Below are positions 18,976-28,417 of a stretch of 50,717 bases of DNA, piece after piece. The notes under the pieces were generated by a model that was given only the letters and a program-made list of their open reading frames with translations, searched no databases and was not told the DNA's origin. Origin of the DNA: Flavobacteriaceae bacterium (GTDB lineage Bacteria > Bacteroidota > Bacteroidia > Flavobacteriales > Flavobacteriaceae); assembly GCA_029248885.1 (NCBI GenBank), contig JAQWIL010000038.1:1-50717 (forward strand). The letters are read 5' to 3'. The translations under genes and the position numbers were made by a program. Within the stretch, counting starts at the first letter, position 1. Every line of letters starts with the position of its first letter.

Positions 18976-20389
18976 TATCTATTTATCGATAATCATTAGC
19001 TTCTTTTGCTTTTCAATAATAGCGCAAGAATCAAACCAAAAAAATGTTCTACTGATCATTGTAGACGACCTTCGACCTACTCTGCCAACATATGGGGCAA
19101 CTCAAGTTGTAGCACCCAACATTACAGCGTTTTCAAAAGATGCAGTACAATTTAATAATGCTTTTGTGAACATTCCCACTTGTGGTGCCTCAAGAGCAAG
19201 TATCCTCACAGGTATTAGACCAACAAGAGAATATTATAAGAAGTATTATACTTCTATTGATGAAGATATGCCACAAGCCATAACTATCTCGGAATTGTTG
19301 CAAGCCAAGGGCTACACTACGATTAGCAATGGAAAGGTTTCGCATAACAAATCAGATAAAGCTTCTACTTGGGATGATTTATGGCGTCCTGGATCAACAA
19401 CCCCAAAAGATTATCTTTTGGAGGAAAATATCGAATCTAGCAATCTTCCACATAAAAATAATCATATGCCTTATGAAAAGGCTAATGTTGAAGACCAAGC
19501 ATACAAGGATGGAAAAATTGCTGCAAAGACAATCAGAGATTTAAAGAAATTGAAAGCGAATAAAGAATCATTTTTTCTAGTCGCAGGCTTTTTAAAGCCC
19601 CATCTCCCATTTAATGCTCCTGCAAAATATTGGGAAATGTATGACAGAAACAAGATTACACCCCCAATAAACAACAAATTTCCAACAACTGCGTATGAGG
19701 GCGCAGGGAATTGGTACGAGCTAGCTAGATACAAAGGAGTTCAAAAAGGTTATTCAGATAATCCATCATTGAATGCAAAGACATTTACCATGGATGCAGA
19801 AATGACTACCAATCTAATTCATGGATATTATGCATGTATTAGTTACATCGATCAACAAATCGGAAATGTATTGCAGGCTCTTGAAGACCTCGAACTTTCC
19901 GAAAATACGATTGTAATCGTCACGAGTGATCACGGGTTCAGTTTGTCTGAACACAACAGATGGTCTAAACATAATTTATTCAAGGTGGAAAACCATGTTC
20001 CTTTATTTATAAGGGTTCCAGGTCTTTCAAATTCTGGAAAGTCTGATAGTTTTGTTGAACTCATCGATTTATACCCTACAGTTTGTGAGTTGTTGGGATT
20101 AGAAAAACCAGATCAGTTGGAGGGAAGGTCATTGGTGGAAAACATAAAGGACCCAAATTTGATATCTAGAACAAATGCATTTTCGCGCTACACAAATGGC
20201 GATATGTATATCTCAGATAATTATGCCTATTCTGAATGGAAGTATTCTGTTGAAGGCAACATTGTTGGTAGAATGCTATATGACATGAAAAATGACCCCT
20301 TTCAGATGGAAAACTTATCGCATCTTGAAAAATACGAGGCCCTTATGGACAGCCTAAGTAATAATATCAAATCAAAGAAAATTTACTAA
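18965..20389 (+). CDS. Sulfatase, iduronate-2-sulfatase-like, with CGASR signature
   Basis: A 474-aa S1 sulfatase with signal peptide (about 1-20, SIIAQ). Metal ligands are D34/D35 in IIVDDLRP; VTSDHGFSLSEHNRWSKHN supplies the second metal and substrate region; HGYYACISYID is typical of the iduronate-2-sulfatase-like group. The FGly site is C73 in C-G-A-S-R, with Ala where most Cys-type sulfatases have Pro. The enzyme hydrolyses sulfate esters on sugars; target position is unknown. The start overlaps the GH3 gene by 11 nt, and the next sulfatase starts 1 nt after its stop. No T9SS tail is present, so a periplasmic location is likely. Confidence 0.9.
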   Translation: MKTNIYLSIIISFFCFSIIAQESNQKNVLLIIVDDLRPTLPTYGATQVVAPNITAFSKDAVQFNNAFVNIPTCGASRASILTGIRPTREYYKKYYTSIDEDMPQAITISELLQAKGYTTISNGKVSHNKSDKASTWDDLWRPGSTTPKDYLLEENIESSNLPHKNNHMPYEKANVEDQAYKDGKIAAKTIRDLKKLKANKESFFLVAGFLKPHLPFNAPAKYWEMYDRNKITPPINNKFPTTAYEGAGNWYELARYKGVQKGYSDNPSLNAKTFTMDAEMTTNLIHGYYACISYIDQQIGNVLQALEDLELSENTIVIVTSDHGFSLSEHNRWSKHNLFKVENHVPLFIRVPGLSNSGKSDSFVELIDLYPTVCELLGLEKPDQLEGRSLVENIKDPNLISRTNAFSRYTNGDMYISDNYAYSEWKYSVEGNIVGRMLYDMKNDPFQMENLSHLEKYEALMDSLSNNIKSKKIY

Positions 20390-20390
20390 A

Positions 20391-21992
20391 ATGAAAAAGT
20401 ATATAGGCGTATTATTTTTGGTTTGTAATTCATTTGTATTCGCTCAGGACAAAAGGCCAAACATATTATTTATCATGTCTGATGATCATGCCTATCAAGC
20501 GATTAGTGCATATAACGACAAGCTTATTCAGACCCCCAATATTGATAAGATTGCTCAGGAGGGGATTTTATTTTCAAACGCAAGTGTGACCAACTCTATT
20601 TGTGCTCCCTCTAGAGCAACGATTTTAACTGGAAAGTTTAGTCATATGAATGGAAAAGTCGATAATATTTTCCCATTTGACACGACCCAGATGACTTTCC
20701 CACAATTGTTTCAAAAAGCAGGATACCAAACGGCAATGTTTGGTAAACTTCACTTTGGAAACAACCCAAAAGGGTTTGATGACTTCTTAATTTTGCCTGG
20801 ACAAGGTCATTATATCAATCCCAAATTTATAGGAAAGGAAAAAGACACCATAATTACGGGCTATGTGACAGATGTTATCACTGATCTAACTCTAAATTGG
20901 TTTGATGAAAAGAGAGATTCATCAAAGCCATTTTTAATGATGTATCTGCACAAAGCACCCCACAGGGCTTGGTGGCCAAGTCCTGAAAAGTTCGAGGAAT
21001 TTTACCAAAAAGAATTCCCATTGCCTGAAACACTTTTTGATGACTATTCAAACAGAGCTTCAGCTGCTTCAAGTGCCGAAATGAATATTTTTGAGCACAT
21101 GCATTTGATGCAAGACAATAAGGTCTATCCAAAGACAATACAGCAAATGGGGGATTTGGTCAAAGACATCACTTATACTGGAGAGAGTAGAAAGATAAAA
21201 AAAGCAGGAGCAGGTGAATTTTTAAGACCTTTTAGACGAGCAAATAAACGACAAGAAGAGCAATACAGAAAAACGTTAGATAAAATCAGTACTGATTTTA
21301 AAAACAAATGGCCAAATATGTCTGATAAAGAAAAAACCATTTGGAAATATCAGCGATACATGCAAGATTATCTCGCAACGATTTCGTCTGTAGATGATAA
21401 TGTTGGTAGGGTATTAGATTATCTGAAAGAAAATGACTTGGAAGACAATACGATTGTTGTTTACACCTCAGATCAAGGATTTTATTTGGGTGAACATGGT
21501 TGGTTTGATAAAAGGTTTATTTATAACGAATCCTTTAAAACTCCACTGCTTATACGCTGGCCCAATAAAATAAGACCTGGAATAACGAATGATGAAATGG
21601 TGCAAAACCTTGACTTTGCACAAACATTTTTGGATGCAGCAAGTATAAAGGTACCTAACGATATGCAGGGTGAGAGTTTACTTCCTTTACTATTTGAGGA
21701 TCAAAAAAAATGGACACGAGAAGCTGTGTACTATCATTATTATGAATTTCCGTCTGTTCACATGGTAAAGCGTCATTATGGGATCGTTTCAAAAGAATAT
21801 AAACTTGTTCATTATTATTACGATATTGACGAGTGGGAGTTTTTTGACAGAAAAGCAGACACAATGGAATTAAATAACTTGTATGACAATCCAAAATACC
21901 AACAAATAATTCTTACAATGAAAAAGAAGCTGAAAAAACTTCGTAAAAAATATAAAGACTCGGATGAATTATCTCAAAAATATTTATATTAA
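20391..21992 (+). CDS. Sulfatase, N-acetylglucosamine-6-sulfatase-like (S1_11-type)
   Basis: A 533-aa S1 sulfatase with signal peptide (about 1-19, SFVFAQ). Metal ligands D31/D32 lie in FIMSDDH, the FGly site is C71 in CAPSR, and the active-site Lys/His are in GKLHFG and HKAPHR. YTSDQGFYLGEHGWFDKR, with DQ rather than DH, and the C-terminal LVHYYYDIDEWEFFD are typical of the GlcNAc-6-sulfatase-like subfamily, so 6-O-desulfation is a reasonable guess on a different sugar. The C-terminus is Lys-rich (KKKLKKLRKKYK). The esterase gene overlaps its 3' end by 29 nt, so the pair is tightly coupled. Confidence 0.9.
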   Translation: MKKYIGVLFLVCNSFVFAQDKRPNILFIMSDDHAYQAISAYNDKLIQTPNIDKIAQEGILFSNASVTNSICAPSRATILTGKFSHMNGKVDNIFPFDTTQMTFPQLFQKAGYQTAMFGKLHFGNNPKGFDDFLILPGQGHYINPKFIGKEKDTIITGYVTDVITDLTLNWFDEKRDSSKPFLMMYLHKAPHRAWWPSPEKFEEFYQKEFPLPETLFDDYSNRASAASSAEMNIFEHMHLMQDNKVYPKTIQQMGDLVKDITYTGESRKIKKAGAGEFLRPFRRANKRQEEQYRKTLDKISTDFKNKWPNMSDKEKTIWKYQRYMQDYLATISSVDDNVGRVLDYLKENDLEDNTIVVYTSDQGFYLGEHGWFDKRFIYNESFKTPLLIRWPNKIRPGITNDEMVQNLDFAQTFLDAASIKVPNDMQGESLLPLLFEDQKKWTREAVYYHYYEFPSVHMVKRHYGIVSKEYKLVHYYYDIDEWEFFDRKADTMELNNLYDNPKYQQIILTMKKKLKKLRKKYKDSDELSQKYLY

Positions 21993-22896
21993 AAAGCATT
22001 CTCTTTTTATTCTTTTATTTTTGTCATTTGCTGGTGTTTCATTGGGTCAGATTGCAAAAAAAACAAAAGTTTTTATTCTTGCTGGGCAATCAAACATGGA
22101 TGGTCGAGGTGACGCATCAAAGCTGTCTGAAGCGGAGATGAAATTGTTAGCCAATGCAAGTCAAAAAATACATTTTGTTTACAAGGGGACTGTAGGAGAA
22201 GGAAATGCCATTCGATACAATGGTGCGTTAGACTTTACAAATCCATGGAATTTTGTGAAACAAAAATTCAGAGTGGAAAAATGCTTTGGTCCTGAGCTTT
22301 TTTTTGGCGTTGAGCTTGTGAAAAATTACTCCAAGCAGGATTATCTTTTTATCAAAAGATCTCAGGGTGGAACATCTTTGTATGGCGCTTGGAATCCTAA
22401 CTGGTCTGTTGAAAAGGCAAGTTTTTTTAACGAACAAGACAAACCAAAACTTTATCAAGATTTTATAGATTTAGTAGATGCTGAGCTTGCGAAATTACAA
22501 CCTGACAGTTATGAAATTATTGGAATGCTTTGGGTCCAAGGTGAGACGGACAGTAATACAAGTAATGGACCAACAGCTACAGATACTTACCAAGAAAATT
22601 TAGAAAATTTGATCATTTCAGTGAGAAGTCATTATAATATTCCTGATCTTCCTTTTTTGATGTTAGGCGTGGGAAGCAAAAAAGTTCAAAATGCAATGAC
22701 TCAAGTGAGTAATAAATTAACAAATGTTAGCTTTATTGAGCGAAGTCAAGACGAGAATAAGAGCAATTATACACCGATTTATACACACAAGTGGAAAGAC
22801 AAGACTGTGGGACATTACAACTATGAGGGGATGAAAAAAATTGGGCAGCTATTTTTTGAAAGTTATCAAACATCTTACGCAAATCTTTTACAATGA
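21964..22896 (+). CDS. SASA/CE6-like carbohydrate acetylesterase
   Basis: A 310-aa SGNH-type esterase with signal peptide (about 1-29, VSLGQ). Motifs are the nucleophile block AGQSNMDG (Ser in GQSN), GPELFFG, RSQGGTSL and WVQGETD, matching the sialate O-acetylesterase/CE6 (DUF303) family that includes acetylxylan esterases. The final block reads TVGHYNYEG: the His is present but the Asp expected three residues before it is Thr, so the triad differs or uses a nearby Asp (WKD). It would remove acetyl groups from imported oligosaccharides so that GH10 and GH3 can act. It overlaps the upstream sulfatase by 29 nt and the next sulfatase by 4 nt. Confidence 0.82.
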   Translation: MNYLKNIYIKKHSLFILLFLSFAGVSLGQIAKKTKVFILAGQSNMDGRGDASKLSEAEMKLLANASQKIHFVYKGTVGEGNAIRYNGALDFTNPWNFVKQKFRVEKCFGPELFFGVELVKNYSKQDYLFIKRSQGGTSLYGAWNPNWSVEKASFFNEQDKPKLYQDFIDLVDAELAKLQPDSYEIIGMLWVQGETDSNTSNGPTATDTYQENLENLIISVRSHYNIPDLPFLMLGVGSKKVQNAMTQVSNKLTNVSFIERSQDENKSNYTPIYTHKWKDKTVGHYNYEGMKKIGQLFFESYQTSYANLLQ

Positions 22897-24290
22897 TGAA
22901 GTTCATAAGTTCTGTATTTTTTCTTTTAAGTATTATGTTTGTTTTTGCTCAAGAAAACAAGCCCAACATTATATGGCTTGTATGTGAAGACCAATCAGCA
23001 CAATTTTTTCCGATGTATGGTGACAAAACAGTTTCATTGCCACACCTTGAAAAATTAGCAGAGGACAGCGTTCTTTTTGAAAATATGCATGCTACTACCC
23101 CTGTTTGTTCTCCAGCACGTAGTGCAATAATCACGGGTATGTATCCAACCTCTTTGGGAACTCATAATATGCGCGCCTACAACGAAGGGAGACCAACCAA
23201 TCAGCCACAACTTAATATTCCAAGTTATTCCCCATCATTTCCAGCATATATAAAGCCCTTTACGATGTATTTAAGACAAGAAGGTTATTACTGTACAAAT
23301 AGCAATAAAGAGGACTATAATTTTAAAATTAGTGAAGACGCATGGGATCAAAGTTGTAATTATTGCCAAGGTGCTGAGAAAGAAGATATTCATTGGAGAA
23401 AAAGAGATGCAGGCCAGCCTTTTTTCGCAGTTTTCAACTTCCAAATCACACATGAATCACAAATTTGGAAGCAACAACAAGTACTTCTAGATCCAAATGA
23501 TATTGAATTTATTCCACCATATTTCCCCGATGACCCTGTAATTAGGCAAGACATGGCAACTAATTATTCAAACCTTGTTCGTATGGATAAGGAAGTAGGT
23601 GAAATTATTTCAGAGCTAAAAGAGCAAGGATTATACGATGACGCTTATATATTTTTTTACTCTGATCATGGCGGGCCTTTTCCAAGACATAAAAGAGCCA
23701 TTTATCAAACAGGTACAAAGGTTCCTTTCTTTATAAAATTCCCAAAATCACTTCATGCAGGAGTAAAAGATGATAGGCTACTGAGCTTTGTTGATTTGGC
23801 ACCCTCTGTTTTGCAAATGGCTGGAATTGAAATCCCTGAGCACATGCAGGGAAAACCAATCAACGAATTTTTGCATAAAAGCTTGAGAGATTACTTAATC
23901 ACAGCATCGGATAGATTTGATGGGCAGTATGATAGAATTCGAGCAATCCAAGATAAGAGGTTTAAGCTCATTAGAAGTTTTTATCTAGATAAGTCACATC
24001 ATCTTGATGTTCAGTACAGAAAAAATATGCCAATGATGCAAAAACTACTGAAGCTTCATGCAGATGGACAATTAAATCAAGACCATCAAAAGTGGTTTGG
24101 TCTAAAAGAGGAATATGAATTTTATGATTTGCAAATGGACCCCTATGAGATGAAAAATCAAATCCAGAATCCCGATTATCAAGATCATATTCAATTGCTC
24201 AAAGTTGAATTGGAAAAATGGATGCTAAACACAAATGATTTGGGAGCAGTGCCTGAACAAGTATTGATAAAACAAGCAACTTCTCATTAA
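22893..24290 (+). CDS. Sulfatase, heparan N-sulfatase-like (S1_8-type), with CSPAR signature
   Basis: A 465-aa S1 sulfatase with signal peptide (about 1-20, MFVFAQ). It starts with WLVCEDQSAQ (E32, D33), typical of the sulfamidase-like group, and has SDHGGPFPRHKRAIY for the second metal site. The FGly site is C72 in C-S-P-A-R, which keeps the Pro and Arg but has Ala for the usual Ser. Cys residues in SCNYCQGAEK may form a disulfide. The start overlaps the esterase stop as ATGATGA. Substrate position is not deducible; the family covers O- and N-sulfatases. Confidence 0.88.
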   Translation: MMKFISSVFFLLSIMFVFAQENKPNIIWLVCEDQSAQFFPMYGDKTVSLPHLEKLAEDSVLFENMHATTPVCSPARSAIITGMYPTSLGTHNMRAYNEGRPTNQPQLNIPSYSPSFPAYIKPFTMYLRQEGYYCTNSNKEDYNFKISEDAWDQSCNYCQGAEKEDIHWRKRDAGQPFFAVFNFQITHESQIWKQQQVLLDPNDIEFIPPYFPDDPVIRQDMATNYSNLVRMDKEVGEIISELKEQGLYDDAYIFFYSDHGGPFPRHKRAIYQTGTKVPFFIKFPKSLHAGVKDDRLLSFVDLAPSVLQMAGIEIPEHMQGKPINEFLHKSLRDYLITASDRFDGQYDRIRAIQDKRFKLIRSFYLDKSHHLDVQYRKNMPMMQKLLKLHADGQLNQDHQKWFGLKEEYEFYDLQMDPYEMKNQIQNPDYQDHIQLLKVELEKWMLNTNDLGAVPEQVLIKQATSH

Positions 24291-24325
24291 TTCTTTGCAC
24301 AAGAAATTTAAAGTAGATTTTTATT

Positions 24326-25816
24326 ATGACACTTATTTTTGACCTTTTTCGGATTCCAATAATTCTGATCAGAAAAATTAGGGTTGTTTGTACGATACTA
24401 ATGATGCTTAGTTTCAATTTAGTGTTTTCTCAAAAAGAGAATAATAACTCTTCTCCAAATTTCATTGTTATTTTAGTTGATGATCAAGGTTGGAGTGGAA
24501 CTTCAGTTCAAATGAAAAAAGGTGATGCATCTTCGATGAGTGATTATCATCATACGCCAAACTTAGAAAAACTAGCAGCAAGAGGCATGCGTTTTTCCCA
24601 AGCCTATTCAACCTCTCCTGTGTGTGCACCTTCTCGATATAGTTTACAATTTGGTAAAAGTGCAGCCAGACTCAATATGATAAGAGTTCAAATGAACACA
24701 GATCACATTGATCACACAACTAAAATGACTATCCCTAAGATTTTGAAAAAAGTAAACCCAAAATATGTTGCTGCTCATTTTGGTAAATGGGGGATGGGTA
24801 TCAGCAATTCAAAAATGGGGTTTGATTTTGGGGTTCATCCGTCAGTACTTGGATATGATTATTCTGATGGTAGAACTGCAAATAAAGACGGTGGTTTTCA
24901 ACCACCTGAATGGAAATTCTCTACTTCCAGTGATCCAAAAAAAATCTACTCACTAACACAGCGATCTATTGCTTTTATTGAGCAGCAATCAAAATCAAAA
25001 AACCCCTTTTACCTGCAACTGTCTCATTATGCTGTTCACTCAAATATTCAAGCCACAAAACGCTCTTTGGAGAAATATGAGAAAAAAGAAAAAGGGAAAA
25101 TTCATAAGAATGCATATTTTGCTGCGCTAACAGAAGACTTGGATGATTCTGTTGGTATTTTACTCAACAAACTGCAAGAGCTTGGTATCGCAAATAATAC
25201 CTATGTTATATACTGTTCGGATAATGGTGCAGTCCCAACACTACCACCAAGAAGAAAATATAAGAACAGTTACAACTACCCTCTGAGCAGAGGAAAATGG
25301 GATGCGACTGAAGGTGGGATAAGAATCCCTTTTATTGTTTCAGGACCAAAAATTAAACCTAATTCATTTTCTGACATTCCTGTTTCACTAACTGATATTC
25401 TACCCACAATTGCAGATTTATCTGGATACAGTCTTCGAGGACAAATGAAAACAATTGATGGAGGCAGTATAAAAAAAGTATTATTTAACTCTGGAAATGG
25501 GAAAGTTAAAAGACAGGATAATGGATTTTATTTTCATGTTCCATACAGAAATTACATCGCTTTTGGGAGACCTCACTCGTCCATTATCGTAGACATTTAT
25601 AAGCTCATTAAGTTTCATGATAATGGTGAGCTAAACTTATTTGACCTTTCGAGTGATATAGGAGAGCAAAACAACCTTGCTGAAAAGTTCCCGCTTAAAG
25701 CAAAAAAATTAGACTCCAAAATGGAGAATTACTTTAAAAAGCACAAAACGGTGAAGTGGGGAAAAGGAATAGATTGGAAATTTAAATCTATTGAAGAGAT
25801 TAATTCGTTTTACTAA
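24326..25816 (+). CDS. Sulfatase, arylsulfatase-A-like (S1_16-type)
   Basis: A 496-aa S1 sulfatase. The N-terminal 35 residues contain a basic part (RIPIILIRKIR) and a hydrophobic core ending in LVFSQ; the first ATG gives an unusually long signal and a downstream start is possible. Motifs are metal ligands D52/D53 in LVDDQGWSG, FGly site C100 in CAPSR, HFGKWGMG, SDNGAV and GKWDATEGGIRIP, typical of the arylsulfatase-A-like subgroup. It follows the previous sulfatase by 35 nt and is the last gene of the plus-strand train. Its 3' end overlaps the convergent sulfatase by 17 nt, with no terminator between them. Confidence 0.9.
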   Translation: MTLIFDLFRIPIILIRKIRVVCTILMMLSFNLVFSQKENNNSSPNFIVILVDDQGWSGTSVQMKKGDASSMSDYHHTPNLEKLAARGMRFSQAYSTSPVCAPSRYSLQFGKSAARLNMIRVQMNTDHIDHTTKMTIPKILKKVNPKYVAAHFGKWGMGISNSKMGFDFGVHPSVLGYDYSDGRTANKDGGFQPPEWKFSTSSDPKKIYSLTQRSIAFIEQQSKSKNPFYLQLSHYAVHSNIQATKRSLEKYEKKEKGKIHKNAYFAALTEDLDDSVGILLNKLQELGIANNTYVIYCSDNGAVPTLPPRRKYKNSYNYPLSRGKWDATEGGIRIPFIVSGPKIKPNSFSDIPVSLTDILPTIADLSGYSLRGQMKTIDGGSIKKVLFNSGNGKVKRQDNGFYFHVPYRNYIAFGRPHSSIIVDIYKLIKFHDNGELNLFDLSSDIGEQNNLAEKFPLKAKKLDSKMENYFKKHKTVKWGKGIDWKFKSIEEINSFY

Positions 25817-27353
25817 ATTTTCTATTAAATAAATTAAGTCTAGGTTCAAACCAAGGTTGAACTGCATTGATTTGCCTTCCAAGGCCTTCTGGATATTCTT
25901 GTGCATCACTAACTCTTTTTTCAAGAACTTTTTTTAGTGAATCGAGAACCTTAGTGTATTGTTGATGGTCAGCCAAATTGTTTAATTCGTCCTTGTCATA
26001 CTTGTGGTCATATAGTTCATATTTAAAAAGGTTTTCACCACTCCAGCGGTTTAATCGGTATCTTTTTGTTTTTATTGAATATCCTTGCGCTATTCCTTTA
26101 GGAGTTTTCACTAAAAGCTCAGTCAGAGCACTATTTCTGACTGGAATTTTAGACCCTTTAAAATAAGAATTTAAACTTTTGCCACGCACAAAATTTGGCG
26201 TTTCCATCTGAAGCAATTCCATAATTGTTGGATACAAATCAACAAGCTCAACAGGGTCGTCTATGGGACTCAAACCACTGGATATTCCAGGTCCTGCAAA
26301 AATTAAGGGAACGCTCGTTGCATTTTCGAATAATGTTTGCTTTTGCCAGTGTCCATGCTCCCCAAGGTGATAACCATGATCTGATGTAAACACGACGATA
26401 GTTTTTTTATCCAAACCTGTTTTTTTAAGTTTGTCCAACACCCGACCGATTTGAGCATCCACAAAGCTAACAGTTGCATAGTATGCTTGCTTGATTTCTT
26501 GTGCCAATTCAGGGTCTAGGTCAACTTGTTCTTTTTTTCTACGTACTGAAATTGCAGCTGGCTCTGGGATGGTTTCTAAATATCGACTTGAACTTTGTGG
26601 AACTGAAAAATCTTTATTTTTCTGTAATTCATAATATTTTTCAGGAGCAACAAAAGGCACGTGGGGTCGGTACAAACCGAATGCCAAAAAGAAATTCTCA
26701 CCACTCTTGGCAAATTCGTCTAAAAAGGCAATGGTATTTGTTGCCCCAATTCCATCTGTTTGCTCTTCATCTTTCCCAGAGGCTTTATGCCAACTTAAAA
26801 CACCCCCATTAAATCTTGGTTTGAGGAATGATATTTTATGTTCTTCAATTTTATCTCTTCCATATGGGTTTACTGTTCTGTCCCAAGTAAAAGGGTCGTC
26901 ATAACTCGCTGTGCCTATGTCTCTTGGGTTATGGTAGTGATACACTTTACCAACTCTTACGGAATGGTAATTCTCCATCCTAAATTTTTGCCCCAAAGTA
27001 ATCACATCAGGAATCGTTTGGCGAACATGAAGTCTTAGCTCTTTGGACTTTGTTTGATCTGGATACAGCCCAGTCATAAAAGAAATTCTGGAGGGACTGC
27101 AGAGTGGATATTGAACGTGAGCATTTGTAAATAGTACGCCTTCATTAGCAAGTTTGTCAATGTTAGGGGTATAAGCGAGGGAATCACCATAGGCACCAAT
27201 AGCACAATTTAAATCATCGGCTATGATGAGTAAAACATTAAATTTTTCAGAATGTTGAGCGAAATTAAATGTAGAGATTAAGAAAAATAATAAACCCAAT
27301 ACAATAAACTTAAATTTATTTAAACAATTCCAAAAATTTTTAAAATAGATCAC
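25800..27353 (-). CDS. Sulfatase, iduronate-2-sulfatase-like (S1_7-type)
   Basis: A 517-aa S1 sulfatase starting at GTG (27353); GTGA overlaps the stop of the upstream GH128-like gene by 4 nt, which supports this start and translational coupling. The signal peptide is about residues 1-33 (FLISTFNFAQ). Metal ligands D46/D47 lie in IIADDLN, FGly site C85 in CSPSR, and FTSDHGYHLGEHGHWQKQ follows the iduronate-sulfatase pattern. YRPHVPFVAP and YYATVSFVDAQIGRVLDKL are further family landmarks. It resembles the sulfatase half of the fusion gene in family but differs in sequence. There is no T9SS tail. Confidence 0.9.
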   Translation of the reverse strand: MIYFKNFWNCLNKFKFIVLGLLFFLISTFNFAQHSEKFNVLLIIADDLNCAIGAYGDSLAYTPNIDKLANEGVLFTNAHVQYPLCSPSRISFMTGLYPDQTKSKELRLHVRQTIPDVITLGQKFRMENYHSVRVGKVYHYHNPRDIGTASYDDPFTWDRTVNPYGRDKIEEHKISFLKPRFNGGVLSWHKASGKDEEQTDGIGATNTIAFLDEFAKSGENFFLAFGLYRPHVPFVAPEKYYELQKNKDFSVPQSSSRYLETIPEPAAISVRRKKEQVDLDPELAQEIKQAYYATVSFVDAQIGRVLDKLKKTGLDKKTIVVFTSDHGYHLGEHGHWQKQTLFENATSVPLIFAGPGISSGLSPIDDPVELVDLYPTIMELLQMETPNFVRGKSLNSYFKGSKIPVRNSALTELLVKTPKGIAQGYSIKTKRYRLNRWSGENLFKYELYDHKYDKDELNNLADHQQYTKVLDSLKKVLEKRVSDAQEYPEGLGRQINAVQPWFEPRLNLFNRKFSKTN

Positions 27354-28417
27354 TTCTTAATAATTAATTTGTGAAATGATTTGTTTGATTCATTGATTAA
27401 TTCGGTAAAATAAACACCTTTGTTTAAATCAGAAATATCTATTTGAGTTTTAATATTTTTTTTTATTAGAACTTTCCCATTTAAATTAAAAATACTTGCT
27501 GTAAAGCTAGAATTATCTGAATCTATATAAATTAAATTTTTCGAGGGGTTAGGATATATTGTTATCACGTCATTTTTCTTATTCTTACTAGAAAGTGCAT
27601 TATTTGGATTGTGACTCGCATAATACTCACCTAAAGTTGTTAGCTGATTGTTTTCATCTATGATATCAGCAGTTTGTAGCATTGGGTATTTTTGATTGTT
27701 GGCATTTGGGTCGAACCAAGAATAACGTTTAACATAATCCAACTCATTTAATTTATTTAACACATTTTCCATATGAGCAAGCACATAACTTTCTGTGTAT
27801 ATGTTCGGGTTGTTTATTGTCGCATTATTATCTCGTACTGCAAATTCAGTTATCCAAATAGGTTTTCCGTAGGTTTGATAAACCTCTTCCACAAGTTCGA
27901 TGAATTTGGTTGGGTTATTTTTATGATAAACATGAATGGCAACGAAATCAACTCTTAGGTTTTGAATACTTGCTACTTGCATAAAATCTCTCATCCACTC
28001 ATTAAGTGGAGCTGAGGTTACAGGGCTTGATATGGGAACATTTAATGTTTCAATTAACGGCCAAAGATCTACAACCTCAGTTACTGACATATTCGATTGA
28101 CTTTCTAGGTCAGGTTCATTAAACATCAGCACATTTTGGATCTTTCCTAAGCTCACCAAGTTATTTAAATAATCTATTTTGTCTTGAGTAGCATTATTCC
28201 TTCCCCAGATCATAGGTACAAACTCAATTTCATCTGGATAGTTGTTTCTATACTCCCAATTCCATGAATAATGCCAATGAGGTTTTAGCTTTTCAAAACG
28301 CTCTTGCCAACTATTCTCATATCCAAGGTTAAAGGCTACCCCTTTTTTTAAATCTAAATTTTCTTGAGCAAAGAGATTAAAACAAACCAATATAAACGAA
28401 ACCCTTATTTTATTCAT
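27350..28417 (-). CDS. GH128-like glycoside hydrolase (Asl1-type catalytic domain) with T9SS tail
   Basis: A 355-aa secreted enzyme. I use the ATG at 28417 (MNKIRVSFILVCFNLFAQ), which starts a clean signal peptide; the longer reading adds 16 residues without support. The catalytic domain (about 25-270) follows the Glyco_hydro_cc/GH128 order: HWHYSWNW, FVPMIWG, VLMFNEPD with acid/base E101, ISSPVTS, VDFVAIHVYH and IWITEFAV with nucleophile E191, then YSWF. Known GH128 enzymes are endo-beta-1,3-glucanases. Residues 283-355 are a T9SS type A tail (IYPNPSKNL to NKGVYFTEL). It is the first gene of a two-gene minus-strand operon with a sulfatase, so its target may be a beta-1,3-linked or sulfated glycan rather than plain laminarin; that is inference. 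Confidence 0.85.
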   Translation of the reverse strand: MNKIRVSFILVCFNLFAQENLDLKKGVAFNLGYENSWQERFEKLKPHWHYSWNWEYRNNYPDEIEFVPMIWGRNNATQDKIDYLNNLVSLGKIQNVLMFNEPDLESQSNMSVTEVVDLWPLIETLNVPISSPVTSAPLNEWMRDFMQVASIQNLRVDFVAIHVYHKNNPTKFIELVEEVYQTYGKPIWITEFAVRDNNATINNPNIYTESYVLAHMENVLNKLNELDYVKRYSWFDPNANNQKYPMLQTADIIDENNQLTTLGEYYASHNPNNALSSKNKKNDVITIYPNPSKNLIYIDSDNSSFTASIFNLNGKVLIKKNIKTQIDISDLNKGVYFTELINESNKSFHKLIIKK

